DNA from: Candidatus Uhrbacteria bacterium
Lineage (GTDB): Bacteria > Patescibacteriota > Patescibacteriia > UBA9934 > GWF2-40-263
Reading direction: 5' to 3'
Length of the DNA: 26,481 nt
Assembly: GCA_016208545.1 (NCBI GenBank)
Contig: JACQXU010000017.1
Coordinates: 1-26,481 of the forward strand
Below are positions 6,453 through 14,105 of this stretch, piece by piece. Made by a program: the position numbers and the translations under genes. Within the stretch, counting starts at the first letter, position 1, and each line of letters opens with the position of its first letter. The notes below the pieces were generated by a model. It ran no database searches and was not told the origin of the DNA. It was given only the letters and a program-made list of their open reading frames with translations.

Positions 6453-7130
6453 ATGGACTTTTCTACTGTCCTTCAAGGACCTGTGCTTTCACTTTGGGAC
6501 ACAGTTTTGGCTTATTTGCCAAATCTTTTGGGTGCCATCATCGTTTTCCTGATCGGCATCATAGTGGCTCTTGTTCTTCGTAGTGTTGTTGAACAAGTGA
6601 TAAAAATTTTGCGTATTGATGATCTTGCGCAAAAACTTGAGATTAAATCACAATTTGAACGGTTCGGAATCCATTTGCACATCGGCCACCTTTTAGGCTG
6701 GATCGTCAAATGGTTTTTTGTAATCGTTGCGCTCATTGCCGCAACTGACATTTTGGGTTGGGAACAGTTGACAGATTATCTTCAAAAGATCGTTCTTTTC
6801 ATTCCAAACGTTGTTATCGCTGTAATTATTTTGCTTGCCGGTATTTTGCTTGCGAATTTTGTTCAGCGCGTTGTTAAGTCCGCAGTTGAAGCCGCCCAAC
6901 TTTCGTCAGCAGGTTTTCTTTCCGGAATTGCAAAATGGGCGATTCTCATTTTCAGTTTTATGGCCGCTTTTGTTCAGCTTGAAATTGCACCGGACTTGAT
7001 TCGTGTTTTGTTTACAGGTCTTGTGTTTATGATTGCACTCGCTGGCGGTCTCGCGTTTGGCTTGGGTGGACGCGATCAGGCGGCTAAGTTTTTGGATCGA
7101 CTTCGAAAAGATATTTCATCAGATCGGTAA
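6453..7130 (+). CDS. Small MscS/CmpX-like membrane protein (conserved TM helix family)
   Basis: The 225-residue product has about five membrane segments: roughly 20-45 (LPNLLGAIIVFLIGIIVALV), 82-105 (WIVKWFFVIVALIAATDIL), 110-140 (IVLFIPNVVIAVIILLAGIL), 160-178 and 185-210 (LFTGLVFMIALAGGLAFGLG). The GLAFGLGGRDQAAKFLD ending is the characteristic Gly/Ala pore-helix-like tail of the conserved-TM-helix proteins related to CmpX and MscS. The large cytoplasmic beta domain of MscS is missing, as in this subfamily. A role in ion or osmotic balance is inferred from the family. It is a monocistronic-looking gene between a heptamer array and a MITE. Confidence 0.78.
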   Translation: MDFSTVLQGPVLSLWDTVLAYLPNLLGAIIVFLIGIIVALVLRSVVEQVIKILRIDDLAQKLEIKSQFERFGIHLHIGHLLGWIVKWFFVIVALIAATDILGWEQLTDYLQKIVLFIPNVVIAVIILLAGILLANFVQRVVKSAVEAAQLSSAGFLSGIAKWAILIFSFMAAFVQLEIAPDLIRVLFTGLVFMIALAGGLAFGLGGRDQAAKFLDRLRKDISSDR

Positions 7131-7135
7131 TGATA

Positions 7136-7314
7136 TGGACATCACATTGTGAAACCGCACTTAGAAAGATTAAAAATGAGTAAGATGCGCAGTTTTGGAG
7201 CGTTGAAAAATTTGAAACCGTATCCGTAGAAACGGTAAAAATTTTCCACGCGAAAAACAAGCAGATTACCATTTTTCATTCTTTATGGAATGCGGAGTCA
7301 TAATGTGATGTCCA
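7136..7314 (+). mobile_element. MITE copy 3 (divergent member)
   Basis: A 179-bp element with ends TGGACATCACATTGTGA and its near-complement (TCATAATGTGATGTCCA), flanked by TA at 7134-7135 and 7315-7316. The interior aligns with copies 1 and 2 (CTTAGAA near the left, a central ATCCGTAGA, then GCGAAAAACAAGC) but with many substitutions. The central hairpin keeps pairing with different bases: GCG / CGC outer and ACCGT / ACGGT inner arms. It is the oldest-looking copy. The start codon and a GGAG tract of the next gene lie inside its right end. Confidence 0.75.
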
Positions 7315-8795
7315 TAACATACAAATACGGAAAAATGAGATTTTGGGAAATGTTCCCCGGCCTTCTGGTTTGGGGAACTTTTTCACTTGCTATTATTTTT
7401 TCTTTTTTACAGCCGCTTTGGGTAATAATCGCGATAATTGTTTTTGACCTTCTTTGGCTGTTTCGCGTTGTTTATTTTAATATTTTTATCATTTCAGCTT
7501 GGGTGAAATATCATCGCACAACTAGGATTGATTGGGCTAAACGTTTGGAAACTCTTCCGTGTTCAAAAGAAATTTATCAGCTGATTTTTTTACCGACATA
7601 TCAAGAAGAATACAACATAATTCAAAATACGCTTCGTTCGCTTAGTGAGAATACGTATAATAATTCACAGATGATTGTTGTTTTGTGCGGAGAAGAGTCT
7701 GATAGCGCTAGGTTTGAAGTTGTCAGTGCAAAAGCACAATCCGAGTTTGGTTCATTTTTCAAAAAACTCTACATTACTGTTCATTCAAGAAGTTTGCAGA
7801 ATGAAATTCCAGGCAAAGGTTCAAATTTGAATTTTGCTGGAAATGAAATATCGAATCGGCTTGCACACGATTTTTCAGAGATAAAAGATGAACACATTAT
7901 TGTTTCAGCTTTTGATATTGATACGATCGCGCATCCACAATATTTTTCACTTCTAACTTATTTATATTGCACAGTTGATGATCCAACACATTCTTCATAT
8001 CAGCCTGTTACACTTTTTTCAAACAACATTTGGACAGCGTCGGCTCCGGTTCGCATCGGCGCATTTGGCACAACATTTTGGTTGTTCGCAGAACTCGCTC
8101 GTCCGGAGCGGCTGTGGACGTTTTCATCTCATTCAATGCCTTGGAAAATGTTGAAAGATGTTGGGTTTTGGCAAAAAGATATTGTTAGCGAAGATTCGCG
8201 TATTTTTATGCAGGCGTTCATGCATTATCACGGCGATTATCGCGTGACGCCGGTTTTTTTGCCGGTTTCAATGGACGCTGTTTATGGAAAAACTTATTTT
8301 AGTTCACTCAAAGCCCTTTATGTTCAAATGAGAAGATGGGCTTGGGGAATCGAACATCTGCCGTATTTGATTGAAGGTTTTCGAAATGATTCTCTTATTC
8401 CAATGCGAAAAAAAATAAAATATGTGTTCAACCACTTAGAAGGAATGTACACATGGGCAACTGCACCGATAATTATGTTTGTTCTTGGATGGCTACCGCT
8501 TTGGATTTCGAAAAGTCAGTCAAATGCAATCATTCAAGCCGCTCCATTTACACTTGAACAACTTATGCAGTTTGCATTGATCGGTGCGCTTATTTCTGCT
8601 GTTTTGGCTTTGACGCTTTTACCTCGCAGACCTGATCGTGTGCACAAACGTACTTGGATCGTTATGATTTTTCAATGGATACTTCTTCCAGTCACTTTTA
8701 TTTTATTTGGATCAATTCCAGCGATTGACGCACAGACTCGACTCATGCTAGGAAAGTATCTAGGATTCAAAGTAACAAAAAAAACACGCATATAG
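7308..8795 (+). CDS. Processive family 2 glycosyltransferase, membrane protein
   Basis: About 495 residues from the ATG at 7308; starts at 7290 and 7335 are also possible. Two membrane helices near the N-terminus (LLVWGTFSLAIIFSFLQPLW and VIIAIIVFDLLWLF) are followed by a GT-A domain: LIFLPTYQEEYNIIQNTLRS, the AFDIDTIAHPQYF acid motif, SEDSRIFMQAF carrying the catalytic-base ED, and QMRRWAWG, the QxxRW motif of processive GT2 enzymes. Three C-terminal helices complete a cellulose/hyaluronan-synthase-like plan, so it probably extends a polysaccharide while exporting it. The substrate cannot be told. The stop TAG is the first triplet of MITE copy 2 and the start lies within MITE copy 3. It opens an envelope-glycan gene cluster. 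Confidence 0.85.
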   Translation: MSITYKYGKMRFWEMFPGLLVWGTFSLAIIFSFLQPLWVIIAIIVFDLLWLFRVVYFNIFIISAWVKYHRTTRIDWAKRLETLPCSKEIYQLIFLPTYQEEYNIIQNTLRSLSENTYNNSQMIVVLCGEESDSARFEVVSAKAQSEFGSFFKKLYITVHSRSLQNEIPGKGSNLNFAGNEISNRLAHDFSEIKDEHIIVSAFDIDTIAHPQYFSLLTYLYCTVDDPTHSSYQPVTLFSNNIWTASAPVRIGAFGTTFWLFAELARPERLWTFSSHSMPWKMLKDVGFWQKDIVSEDSRIFMQAFMHYHGDYRVTPVFLPVSMDAVYGKTYFSSLKALYVQMRRWAWGIEHLPYLIEGFRNDSLIPMRKKIKYVFNHLEGMYTWATAPIIMFVLGWLPLWISKSQSNAIIQAAPFTLEQLMQFALIGALISAVLALTLLPRRPDRVHKRTWIVMIFQWILLPVTFILFGSIPAIDAQTRLMLGKYLGFKVTKKTRI

Positions 8796-8976
8796 ACATC
8801 ACATCACAAAATCGTACTCAATAACCCATTAAAATTGTGACTGGCTTGTTTTTCACTTAGAAAAATCCTCAATGTATCTACGGATACATTTGCGGTTTTT
8901 CTAAGTTGCAAAACCGCGCCATTCATCAATTTTTCTTGGGTTCTAAGTCTAAGTCTATTTTGTGATGTGATGTCTA
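8793..8976 (-). mobile_element. MITE copy 2 (inverted relative to copy 1)
   Basis: A 184-bp element with ends TAGACATCACATCACAAAAT and ATTTTGTGATGTGATGTCTA, perfectly complementary over these 20 bases, flanked by TA at 8791-8792 and 8977-8978. Read on the reverse strand it is nearly identical to copy 1 over the interior. Its hairpin arms are ACTTAG / CTAAGT where copy 1 has ACTCAG / CTGAGT: a compensated C-G to T-A change. It sits exactly between two glycosyltransferase genes, giving the stop codon of one and ending 10 bases before the ATG of the next. Confidence 0.88.
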
Positions 8977-8985
8977 TATAGAATT

Positions 8986-10035
8986 ATGAACCAACAACTT
9001 TCAATTCACATCGTTGCATGGAATTCAATGCGATTTTTGCCTGATTTGCTTAAAAGTTTATCCAATCAAACTTACCGCGATTTTAACATTCTTGTGATTG
9101 ATAATGGTTCAACTGATGGAGTTGAGGCATTTGTTCGTGAACATTATCCGGAAATTACAATTTTGCGCAATGCGAGGAATCTCGGGTTTTCAGGAGCGCA
9201 TAATCAAGGAATTCGTTATGCTCTTGATCATTTAGATCCGTCTCAATACAGTGAAAGTTTTATTTTAGTGACAAATCCAGATTTAATTTTACCACAAACT
9301 TTTCTTGAAATGCTCATGAAAGATGTGGCATCGCAACCGTCTGTTGGCTCATTTGGTGGGAAATTACGTCGAGCATTTGGTGAAAATATTACAGATGAAG
9401 CTCTTCAAGAAACTGTTGAATCTGATTTGATTGATTCAACAGGACTTCGCGCGCATAAAAATAGGACATTTACTGATCGCGGAGCAGGCGAAATGGACAA
9501 AGCGCAATACGACGAGTCGCGCGAAGTATTTGGAATTTCAGGAGCGCTTGTTTTGTATCGAGCCTCGGCTCTTCAGGATGTTCGTTTTGAAGATGAATTT
9601 TTTGATGAAGATTTTTTTGCGTATAAAGAAGATGCTGATTTAGCTTGGCGCTTGCAAAAATTTGGATGGGACGCGCGTTTTGTTCCAGACGCGACCGCGT
9701 TTCACTATCGCGGAATGTATGCGCCGGAAAAACTTGGGATTGTCGCGTGGTTCAAAAATCGCCGAGGTAAATCTAAACTTCGCAGTTATTATTCCAATCG
9801 CAACCACTGGCTTTTGCTCGTAAAGAATTTATCTTTTTTTGATTTTCTTTTGGCATCGGTTTTTATAGTTCCGATTGAAATCGGTCGTTTTGTTTACACG
9901 CTTTTTTTTGAAACACAAAATGCCCGTGCGTTTGTGGATGCAGTCAAGCTCATTCCAAAGATGTTGAAAAAACGTTTGTGGATTCGTAAACATCAAAAAC
10001 GAACGTCAAAAGATTTGCGAAAATGGTTTATATGA
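8986..10035 (+). CDS. Family 2 glycosyltransferase (rhamnosyltransferase-like)
   Basis: The 349-residue soluble-type GT-A enzyme begins LSIHIVAWNSMRFLPDLLKS and has VIDNGSTDGVEAF, LRNARNLGFSGAHNQGIRYA, a VTNPDLILP metal-binding motif (replacing DxD) and FFDEDFFAYKEDADLAWRLQ, the ED-x-D-x-x-WR block of WbbL/rhamnosyl-type GT2 proteins. One hydrophobic stretch near 285-305 (FFDFLLASVFIVPIEIGRFV) may anchor it at the membrane. It transfers a sugar to a lipid-linked glycan; donor unknown. There is no SD before the ATG; a MITE ends 10 bases upstream. It is followed at 115 bases by a second enzyme of the same family. Confidence 0.85.
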   Translation: MNQQLSIHIVAWNSMRFLPDLLKSLSNQTYRDFNILVIDNGSTDGVEAFVREHYPEITILRNARNLGFSGAHNQGIRYALDHLDPSQYSESFILVTNPDLILPQTFLEMLMKDVASQPSVGSFGGKLRRAFGENITDEALQETVESDLIDSTGLRAHKNRTFTDRGAGEMDKAQYDESREVFGISGALVLYRASALQDVRFEDEFFDEDFFAYKEDADLAWRLQKFGWDARFVPDATAFHYRGMYAPEKLGIVAWFKNRRGKSKLRSYYSNRNHWLLLVKNLSFFDFLLASVFIVPIEIGRFVYTLFFETQNARAFVDAVKLIPKMLKKRLWIRKHQKRTSKDLRKWFI

Positions 10036-10049
10036 AATTTATGTAGATA

Positions 10050-10169
10050 CCTTTGCAAAACTCGATGATATTTCGTTGAACGGGGAAGCCAGCCTCCGAG
10101 ACGTAGCGATAGCTACGTTGAGGTGGTGGCGGGGCCCCGTGAAACGAAAGATCGCGAGTTTTGCAGAGG
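10050..10169 (+). repeat. Long hairpin overlapping a ribosome binding site
   Basis: A 120-nt imperfect palindrome. Outer arms CCTTTGCAAAACTCG (from 10050) and CGAGTTTTGCAGAGG (to 10169) pair with one mismatch, followed inward by TTTCGTT / AACGAAA, CGGGG / CCCCG and a perfect ACGTAGC-GATA-GCTACGT tip. The AGAGG at 10165-10169 is the apparent Shine-Dalgarno of the next gene (ATG at 10175), so folding would hide it. Confidence 0.7.
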
Positions 10170-10174
10170 TCACT

Positions 10175-11011
10175 ATGAAGAAAGATTTATCAATTTTGAT
10201 CGTCCACTACAACACTCCCGGACTTTTGCGGCAGACGCTAAAAGGAATTTTTGCATTCAAACCAAAAGTTAGTTTTGAAGTAATCGTTGTTGATAACAAT
10301 CCAAAAGTTCGCGTGCGCGACTGGGTGCAAAAAGAATTTCCATTTGTGAAAGTCGTGATGAGTGATCGAAATATCGGCTTCGGTTGCGGAATTAATTTGG
10401 CAATGCAGTACGCTGATGCTAGATATTTTTTGGTTTTCAATCCTGACATCGCAGTTTTCGGAGGTGAATTCGATGCTATGGTCGAGTACATGGACGCCAA
10501 TCCAAATATAGGCATGCTTGGTCCTAAACTTTTGAATCCAGATCGCACGCTTCAATACAGTTGTTATAGGTTTATGGGTCCTTCAATTATTTTTTATCGT
10601 CGCATTCCTATTTTGCGTTCGCTTGGTTTTGCAAAACGTGCTGACAGTTTATATCAAATGAAAGATTGGGATCATAACGAAATTCGAGATGTTGATTATT
10701 TGCTTGGCGCGGCGATGTTTGTTCGAAAAGAGGCGGTTGAAAAAGTTGGTGGTTTTGATCCAGCCTACTTTGTTTATTTTGAAGATCAGGATTGGTGCCG
10801 CCGTTTTTGGCTTGCTGGATGGCGGGTTGTGTATCACCCAGATATCAAACTGGTTCATTATCATCGCCGTGAAACAGCTGAAGGATCGTTTTTGCAACAA
10901 ATTCGCAATCCTCTCACGCGCATTCAGATGCAAAGTGCGATATACTATTATAAAAAGTATAAAGGGCAGGGAAATCCACATGCATATTCCAGAAGCAATT
11001 CATCAAACTGA
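10175..11011 (+). CDS. Family 2 glycosyltransferase
   Basis: Starts at MKKDLSILIVHYNTPGLLRQ after an AGAGG ribosome binding site; the frame upstream to 10076 is inside the hairpin. The 278-residue protein has the GT2 order VVDNNPKVRV, MSDRNIGFGCGINLAMQYAD, FNPDIAV (metal site), LGPKLLNPD, DYLLGAAMFVRKEAVEKVGG and FVYFEDQDWCRRFWLAGWRV (acceptor-side ED block), and ends with a YYYKKYKG tail. It has no membrane helix. Together with the previous gene it suggests stepwise assembly of a branched or repeating surface glycan. The last 32 bases overlap the DUF4012 gene, which indicates co-translation. A TATACT box inside its 3' end (10951-10956) might drive that gene as well. Confidence 0.85.
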   Translation: MKKDLSILIVHYNTPGLLRQTLKGIFAFKPKVSFEVIVVDNNPKVRVRDWVQKEFPFVKVVMSDRNIGFGCGINLAMQYADARYFLVFNPDIAVFGGEFDAMVEYMDANPNIGMLGPKLLNPDRTLQYSCYRFMGPSIIFYRRIPILRSLGFAKRADSLYQMKDWDHNEIRDVDYLLGAAMFVRKEAVEKVGGFDPAYFVYFEDQDWCRRFWLAGWRVVYHPDIKLVHYHRRETAEGSFLQQIRNPLTRIQMQSAIYYYKKYKGQGNPHAYSRSNSSN

Positions 11012-12890
11012 ACCTGCAGTTATTCATCGCCGTCACCGTCGGCGACAGTTTTTGCGCGCGTTTGCTCTTGTGTGTGTTGTTTTGGTTGCTGGTTGGTTTA
11101 TTTTACTGCTTCTTGTTTTGGGGCAGGTTGCGGCGGCAACACTTGAAGCTCGTGATGCGATTTTTGACACTGCAACAGAGGTTCGGTCAATGGATTTTTC
11201 AGAAGGACAAAAAAATCTTTCGCGCGCATTAGATTCTATTCAAGAAGCCGAACAAAGTTTGTTTTTGTTGGAACGAGTTTGGTTTTTTCCAGGATTTCAA
11301 AAAGATTTTTCAACAGTGAAAGGAACTCTTGTTGCAAGTGAACAGCTGATTGATTCACTTATTGATGTTCTTTCACTCGGACAAGATGTTGCTCAACTTT
11401 CAGAACTTAAAGAAAGTTCTGTTACATTTAATGAACTTCCACCTTCAACAAAATTAGTAATTTTAGAACGATTGAGCACAGCCTCTGATGATTTTGATTT
11501 ATTGTCATCGCGCTTGCAAATCGCAAGCGAAGAATTAACTTTACTTTCTGAAAGCAAATTAGCATCGCCGTTTATAGGAGTTTTGAATCCATTAGTTGAA
11601 AACATGAATTTAGCGAAAAGCCAGCTGAAAGTTGCATCAGTTCTTTCAGATCTTTTGCCGGAGTTTTCAGGTTTTGAAACTCCAAAAACACATTTACTTC
11701 TTTTTTTGAACAACGACGAACTGCGTCCAGGCGGAGGATTCATTGGAACTTATGGAATTATGAAAGTTTCAAACGGTGAAGTTTTGGAGACGAAAACAGC
11801 AGACGTTTATTCGCTCGATAGCGCACCAAAAAATCCAGTAACTGCAATTCCTCCAGTTCCATTTCAAAAATATAACGCAACTTCGACATGGTATTTTCGT
11901 GATTCGAACTGGAGTCCAGATTTTGCAGAGAGCGCGAAACAATCAATTGCGGCTTTTGAATCCGAATCCGGCACAAACGTTGATTCCGTGATCGGTTTTA
12001 CTCCTACTTTTGCTTCAGCTCTGCTTGATTATTTAGGGCCAATTCAGGTCGCCGGGCAAACATTCACAGCAGAAAATGTGCCAGAGTTGATAGAATATCA
12101 AGTTGAAAAAGGTTTTCAGGAAAATGGAATTCCAGTTGCGCAGAGAAAAGAAATTTTGGCTGATTTAGTTGATGAAGTTCAGTCGCGTTTAGTTTCTCTT
12201 CCGTTTTCAAAATGGGGAGACGTTTTTACGATTGTTACTGATGCGCTTTTGACAAAACAGGCTGCTGTATTTAGTGAAAATAATGAGACTCAACAAACTT
12301 TGATAAATTTTGGTTGGGCTGGCACGATTTCACCTTCGACTACAGATGTTCAATTGTTTGTCGATGCGAATCTTGCTAGTTTGAAATCGGATCCGGTTGT
12401 TCAGCGTTCAATTCGTTATTCACTTTTTAAAAATGAAAGCGGAACTTGGATTGGTAGAACTTCAGTTACCTATGATCATAAAGGAACTTTTGATTGGCGA
12501 ACAACACGGTATCGAAGTTACGCGCGGCTTTATGTTCCGAAAGAATCTGAACTCATTCGCGCAATAGGTTTGAACGAAGGGCCAGAAGTTTTTGAAGAAC
12601 TTGGAAGGAGAGTGTTTGGAGGTTTTGTTTCAGTTGAGCCAGGAGAAGAACGAACTGTTGTGTATGAGTACAAACTCTCTGACGCAATTGTGCAGGCAAT
12701 TACGCAGGGAAGTTATGGTTTGACTTTTTATAAACAGATGGGCGCTCGAGATTACGCATTGACGCTTGATTTAGATTTTGATAAAAATATCTCAAACGCT
12801 GATCCGGCAGAGAATCACAGCGAGTGGGGAGATGATCGGTATCGTTTGAACACAAAATTGAGTCAGGATTTGGGAATAAGTATTAAGTAG
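10980..12890 (+). CDS. DUF4012 membrane protein
   Basis: From the ATG at 10980 (MHIPEAIHQTEPAVIHRRHR) the protein has 636 residues. A basic N-terminus leads into one membrane helix (about 28-50, FALVCVVLVAGWFILLLLVL), then a coiled-coil-rich region with DTATEVRSMDFSEGQ and several Leu-heptads (about 60-225). The hallmark DUF4012 block follows at about 238-275: LLLFLNNDELRPGGGFIGTY then GIMKVSNGEVLE. The large C-terminal part lies outside the membrane. DUF4012 proteins occur next to polysaccharide genes in CPR and actinobacteria, and a role in surface-glycan handling or attachment is proposed only from context. The frame is open upstream to 10689, but that part is a shadow of the glycosyltransferase. 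Promoter unclear. Confidence 0.82.
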   Translation: MHIPEAIHQTEPAVIHRRHRRRQFLRAFALVCVVLVAGWFILLLLVLGQVAAATLEARDAIFDTATEVRSMDFSEGQKNLSRALDSIQEAEQSLFLLERVWFFPGFQKDFSTVKGTLVASEQLIDSLIDVLSLGQDVAQLSELKESSVTFNELPPSTKLVILERLSTASDDFDLLSSRLQIASEELTLLSESKLASPFIGVLNPLVENMNLAKSQLKVASVLSDLLPEFSGFETPKTHLLLFLNNDELRPGGGFIGTYGIMKVSNGEVLETKTADVYSLDSAPKNPVTAIPPVPFQKYNATSTWYFRDSNWSPDFAESAKQSIAAFESESGTNVDSVIGFTPTFASALLDYLGPIQVAGQTFTAENVPELIEYQVEKGFQENGIPVAQRKEILADLVDEVQSRLVSLPFSKWGDVFTIVTDALLTKQAAVFSENNETQQTLINFGWAGTISPSTTDVQLFVDANLASLKSDPVVQRSIRYSLFKNESGTWIGRTSVTYDHKGTFDWRTTRYRSYARLYVPKESELIRAIGLNEGPEVFEELGRRVFGGFVSVEPGEERTVVYEYKLSDAIVQAITQGSYGLTFYKQMGARDYALTLDLDFDKNISNADPAENHSEWGDDRYRLNTKLSQDLGISIK

Positions 12891-12981
12891 TAAGTAGCAG
12901 GTAGTAAGTTAGGTAGTAGGTATACGCGTAAAAATAAAAGCGAGTATACCTGCCACTTGCTACTTACTACATACTACTTCC
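12885..12981 (+). repeat. Heptamer-periodic hairpin before mreB
   Basis: Left arm units AAGTAGT, AAGTAGC, AGGTAGT, AAGTTAG then a register slip to GTAGTAG; right arm units TACCTGC, CACTTGC, TACTTAC, TACATAC, TACTTCC (12947-12981) in exact 7-bp register. GTATAC arms enclose a loop containing TAAAAATAAAAGC. The left arm begins in the stop-codon region of the DUF4012 gene and the right arm ends 3 bases before the mreB ATG. It is related to the rplJ hairpin in unit sequence, plan and loop. Confidence 0.8.
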
Positions 12982-12984
12982 CCT

Positions 12985-13989
12985 ATGTTTCAAAAAAAAA
13001 TCGGAATTGATCTTGGAACAACAACCGTCCTCGTTTACGTCCCTAAACGAGGAATTATTATCAATGAACCTTCTGTTGTTGCGGTTTCGTACACTGACAA
13101 AAAAGTTTTGGCTGTTGGAAAAGAAGCAAAAGATATGCTTGGACGCACTCCAGAAACGATTGTTGCAAGACGTCCGCTCAAAGACGGTGTGATCGCTGAC
13201 TATCGAACAACCGAAGCAATGCTTAGGTATTTTATCAACAAAGCTCTTGGAGGAGTACGTTTATTTCGACCAGAAGTTATGGTTGCGGTTCCTGGAGGCA
13301 TTACTTCAACAGAACGCCGTGCTGTTATTGACGCAACTCTCGCGGCTGGCGCCAAAGCCGCTTACATCATTAAAGAACCAATCGTTGCCGCGATTGGAGC
13401 CAACATTCCGATTGGATCGCCGTCCGGCCACATGATAATTGACATTGGCGGAGGCACATCAGAAATGGCTGTGATTTCACTTGGTGGAATTGTTGCGTCA
13501 GAGTCAGTTCGAATCGGTGGAGTGAAATTTGATCACGCGATTTCAGAATACATTCGCCGCAAATACGGTCTTGCGATTGGAGAAAGAACATCAGAAGACA
13601 TCAAAATTCAAATTGGCGCCGCAATGTATCTTCCTGATAAATTGTCAATGGAAGTTAAAGGCCGCGACATGATTAGCGGACTTCCAAAAATTATTGAAGT
13701 AACTTCAGATGATGTGACTGTCGCGATTCAAGGCGAACTTGAAGGGATAATCTCAACAGTGAAAGAAGTTTTACATAAAACTCCGCCAGAACTTTCAGCT
13801 GATGTTATGGATAAAGGAATTATGCTTTCCGGAGGTTCAGCACAACTTCGAAGTTTAGACACATTGATCGCGGAAGCAACTGGCGTTCCGACGTTTGTGG
13901 CTGAAGATCCACAGCAATGTGTTGCCAAAGGAACTGGAATCGCGCTTGAAAATCTCGAAGCGTATAAACGAAGTATTTTTACGAGCTAA
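12985..13989 (+). CDS. mreB: Rod-shape determining protein MreB
   Basis: The 334-residue protein has the actin-fold signatures of MreB: phosphate-1 loop IGIDLGTTTVLVYVP (residues 6-20), INEPSVVAVS, a PLKDGVIADYRTTEAMLRYF segment, phosphate-2 loop IIDIGGGTSEMAVI (about 149-162), and adenosine motif MLSGGSAQLRSLD near 285. It polymerises under the membrane and guides cell wall growth. Length is normal. No mreC/mreD follows; instead a structured repeat and a glycosyltransferase come next, so it sits within the envelope cluster as a single gene. The start is SD-less and preceded by a heptamer hairpin. Confidence 0.95.
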   Translation: MFQKKIGIDLGTTTVLVYVPKRGIIINEPSVVAVSYTDKKVLAVGKEAKDMLGRTPETIVARRPLKDGVIADYRTTEAMLRYFINKALGGVRLFRPEVMVAVPGGITSTERRAVIDATLAAGAKAAYIIKEPIVAAIGANIPIGSPSGHMIIDIGGGTSEMAVISLGGIVASESVRIGGVKFDHAISEYIRRKYGLAIGERTSEDIKIQIGAAMYLPDKLSMEVKGRDMISGLPKIIEVTSDDVTVAIQGELEGIISTVKEVLHKTPPELSADVMDKGIMLSGGSAQLRSLDTLIAEATGVPTFVAEDPQQCVAKGTGIALENLEAYKRSIFTS

Positions 13990-14024
13990 TGGGGAGTCAT
14001 TAGCCATTTAAGTAGTTTGTATGG

Positions 14025-14094
14025 AGTGGTTTGCACCATGTCTCCGGGCCATCGGACTGTCGCCGCTGTTCCCTTTGACACGGCGCAAACCACT
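14025..14094 (+). repeat. Conserved-core hairpin, copy 1
   Basis: Perfect outer stem AGTGGTTTGC / GCAAACCACT around the core TCTCCGGGCCATCGGACT then GTCGCCGCTGTTCCCT. Two other copies (16611-16687, and 22012-22093 reversed) share the core but not the stem sequence. The hairpin is flanked by a 9-base direct repeat TCATTAGCC at 13998-14006 and 14094-14102, which resembles an insertion duplication. There is no T-tract, so it is not a simple terminator. Confidence 0.8.
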
Positions 14095-14105
14095 CATTAG
14101 CCGTT

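Noticed and set aside
10689..10979. N-terminal extension of the DUF4012 protein
   Set aside because: It lies within the conserved glycosyltransferase coding sequence; the natural start is the ATG at 10980 before the basic and membrane segment.
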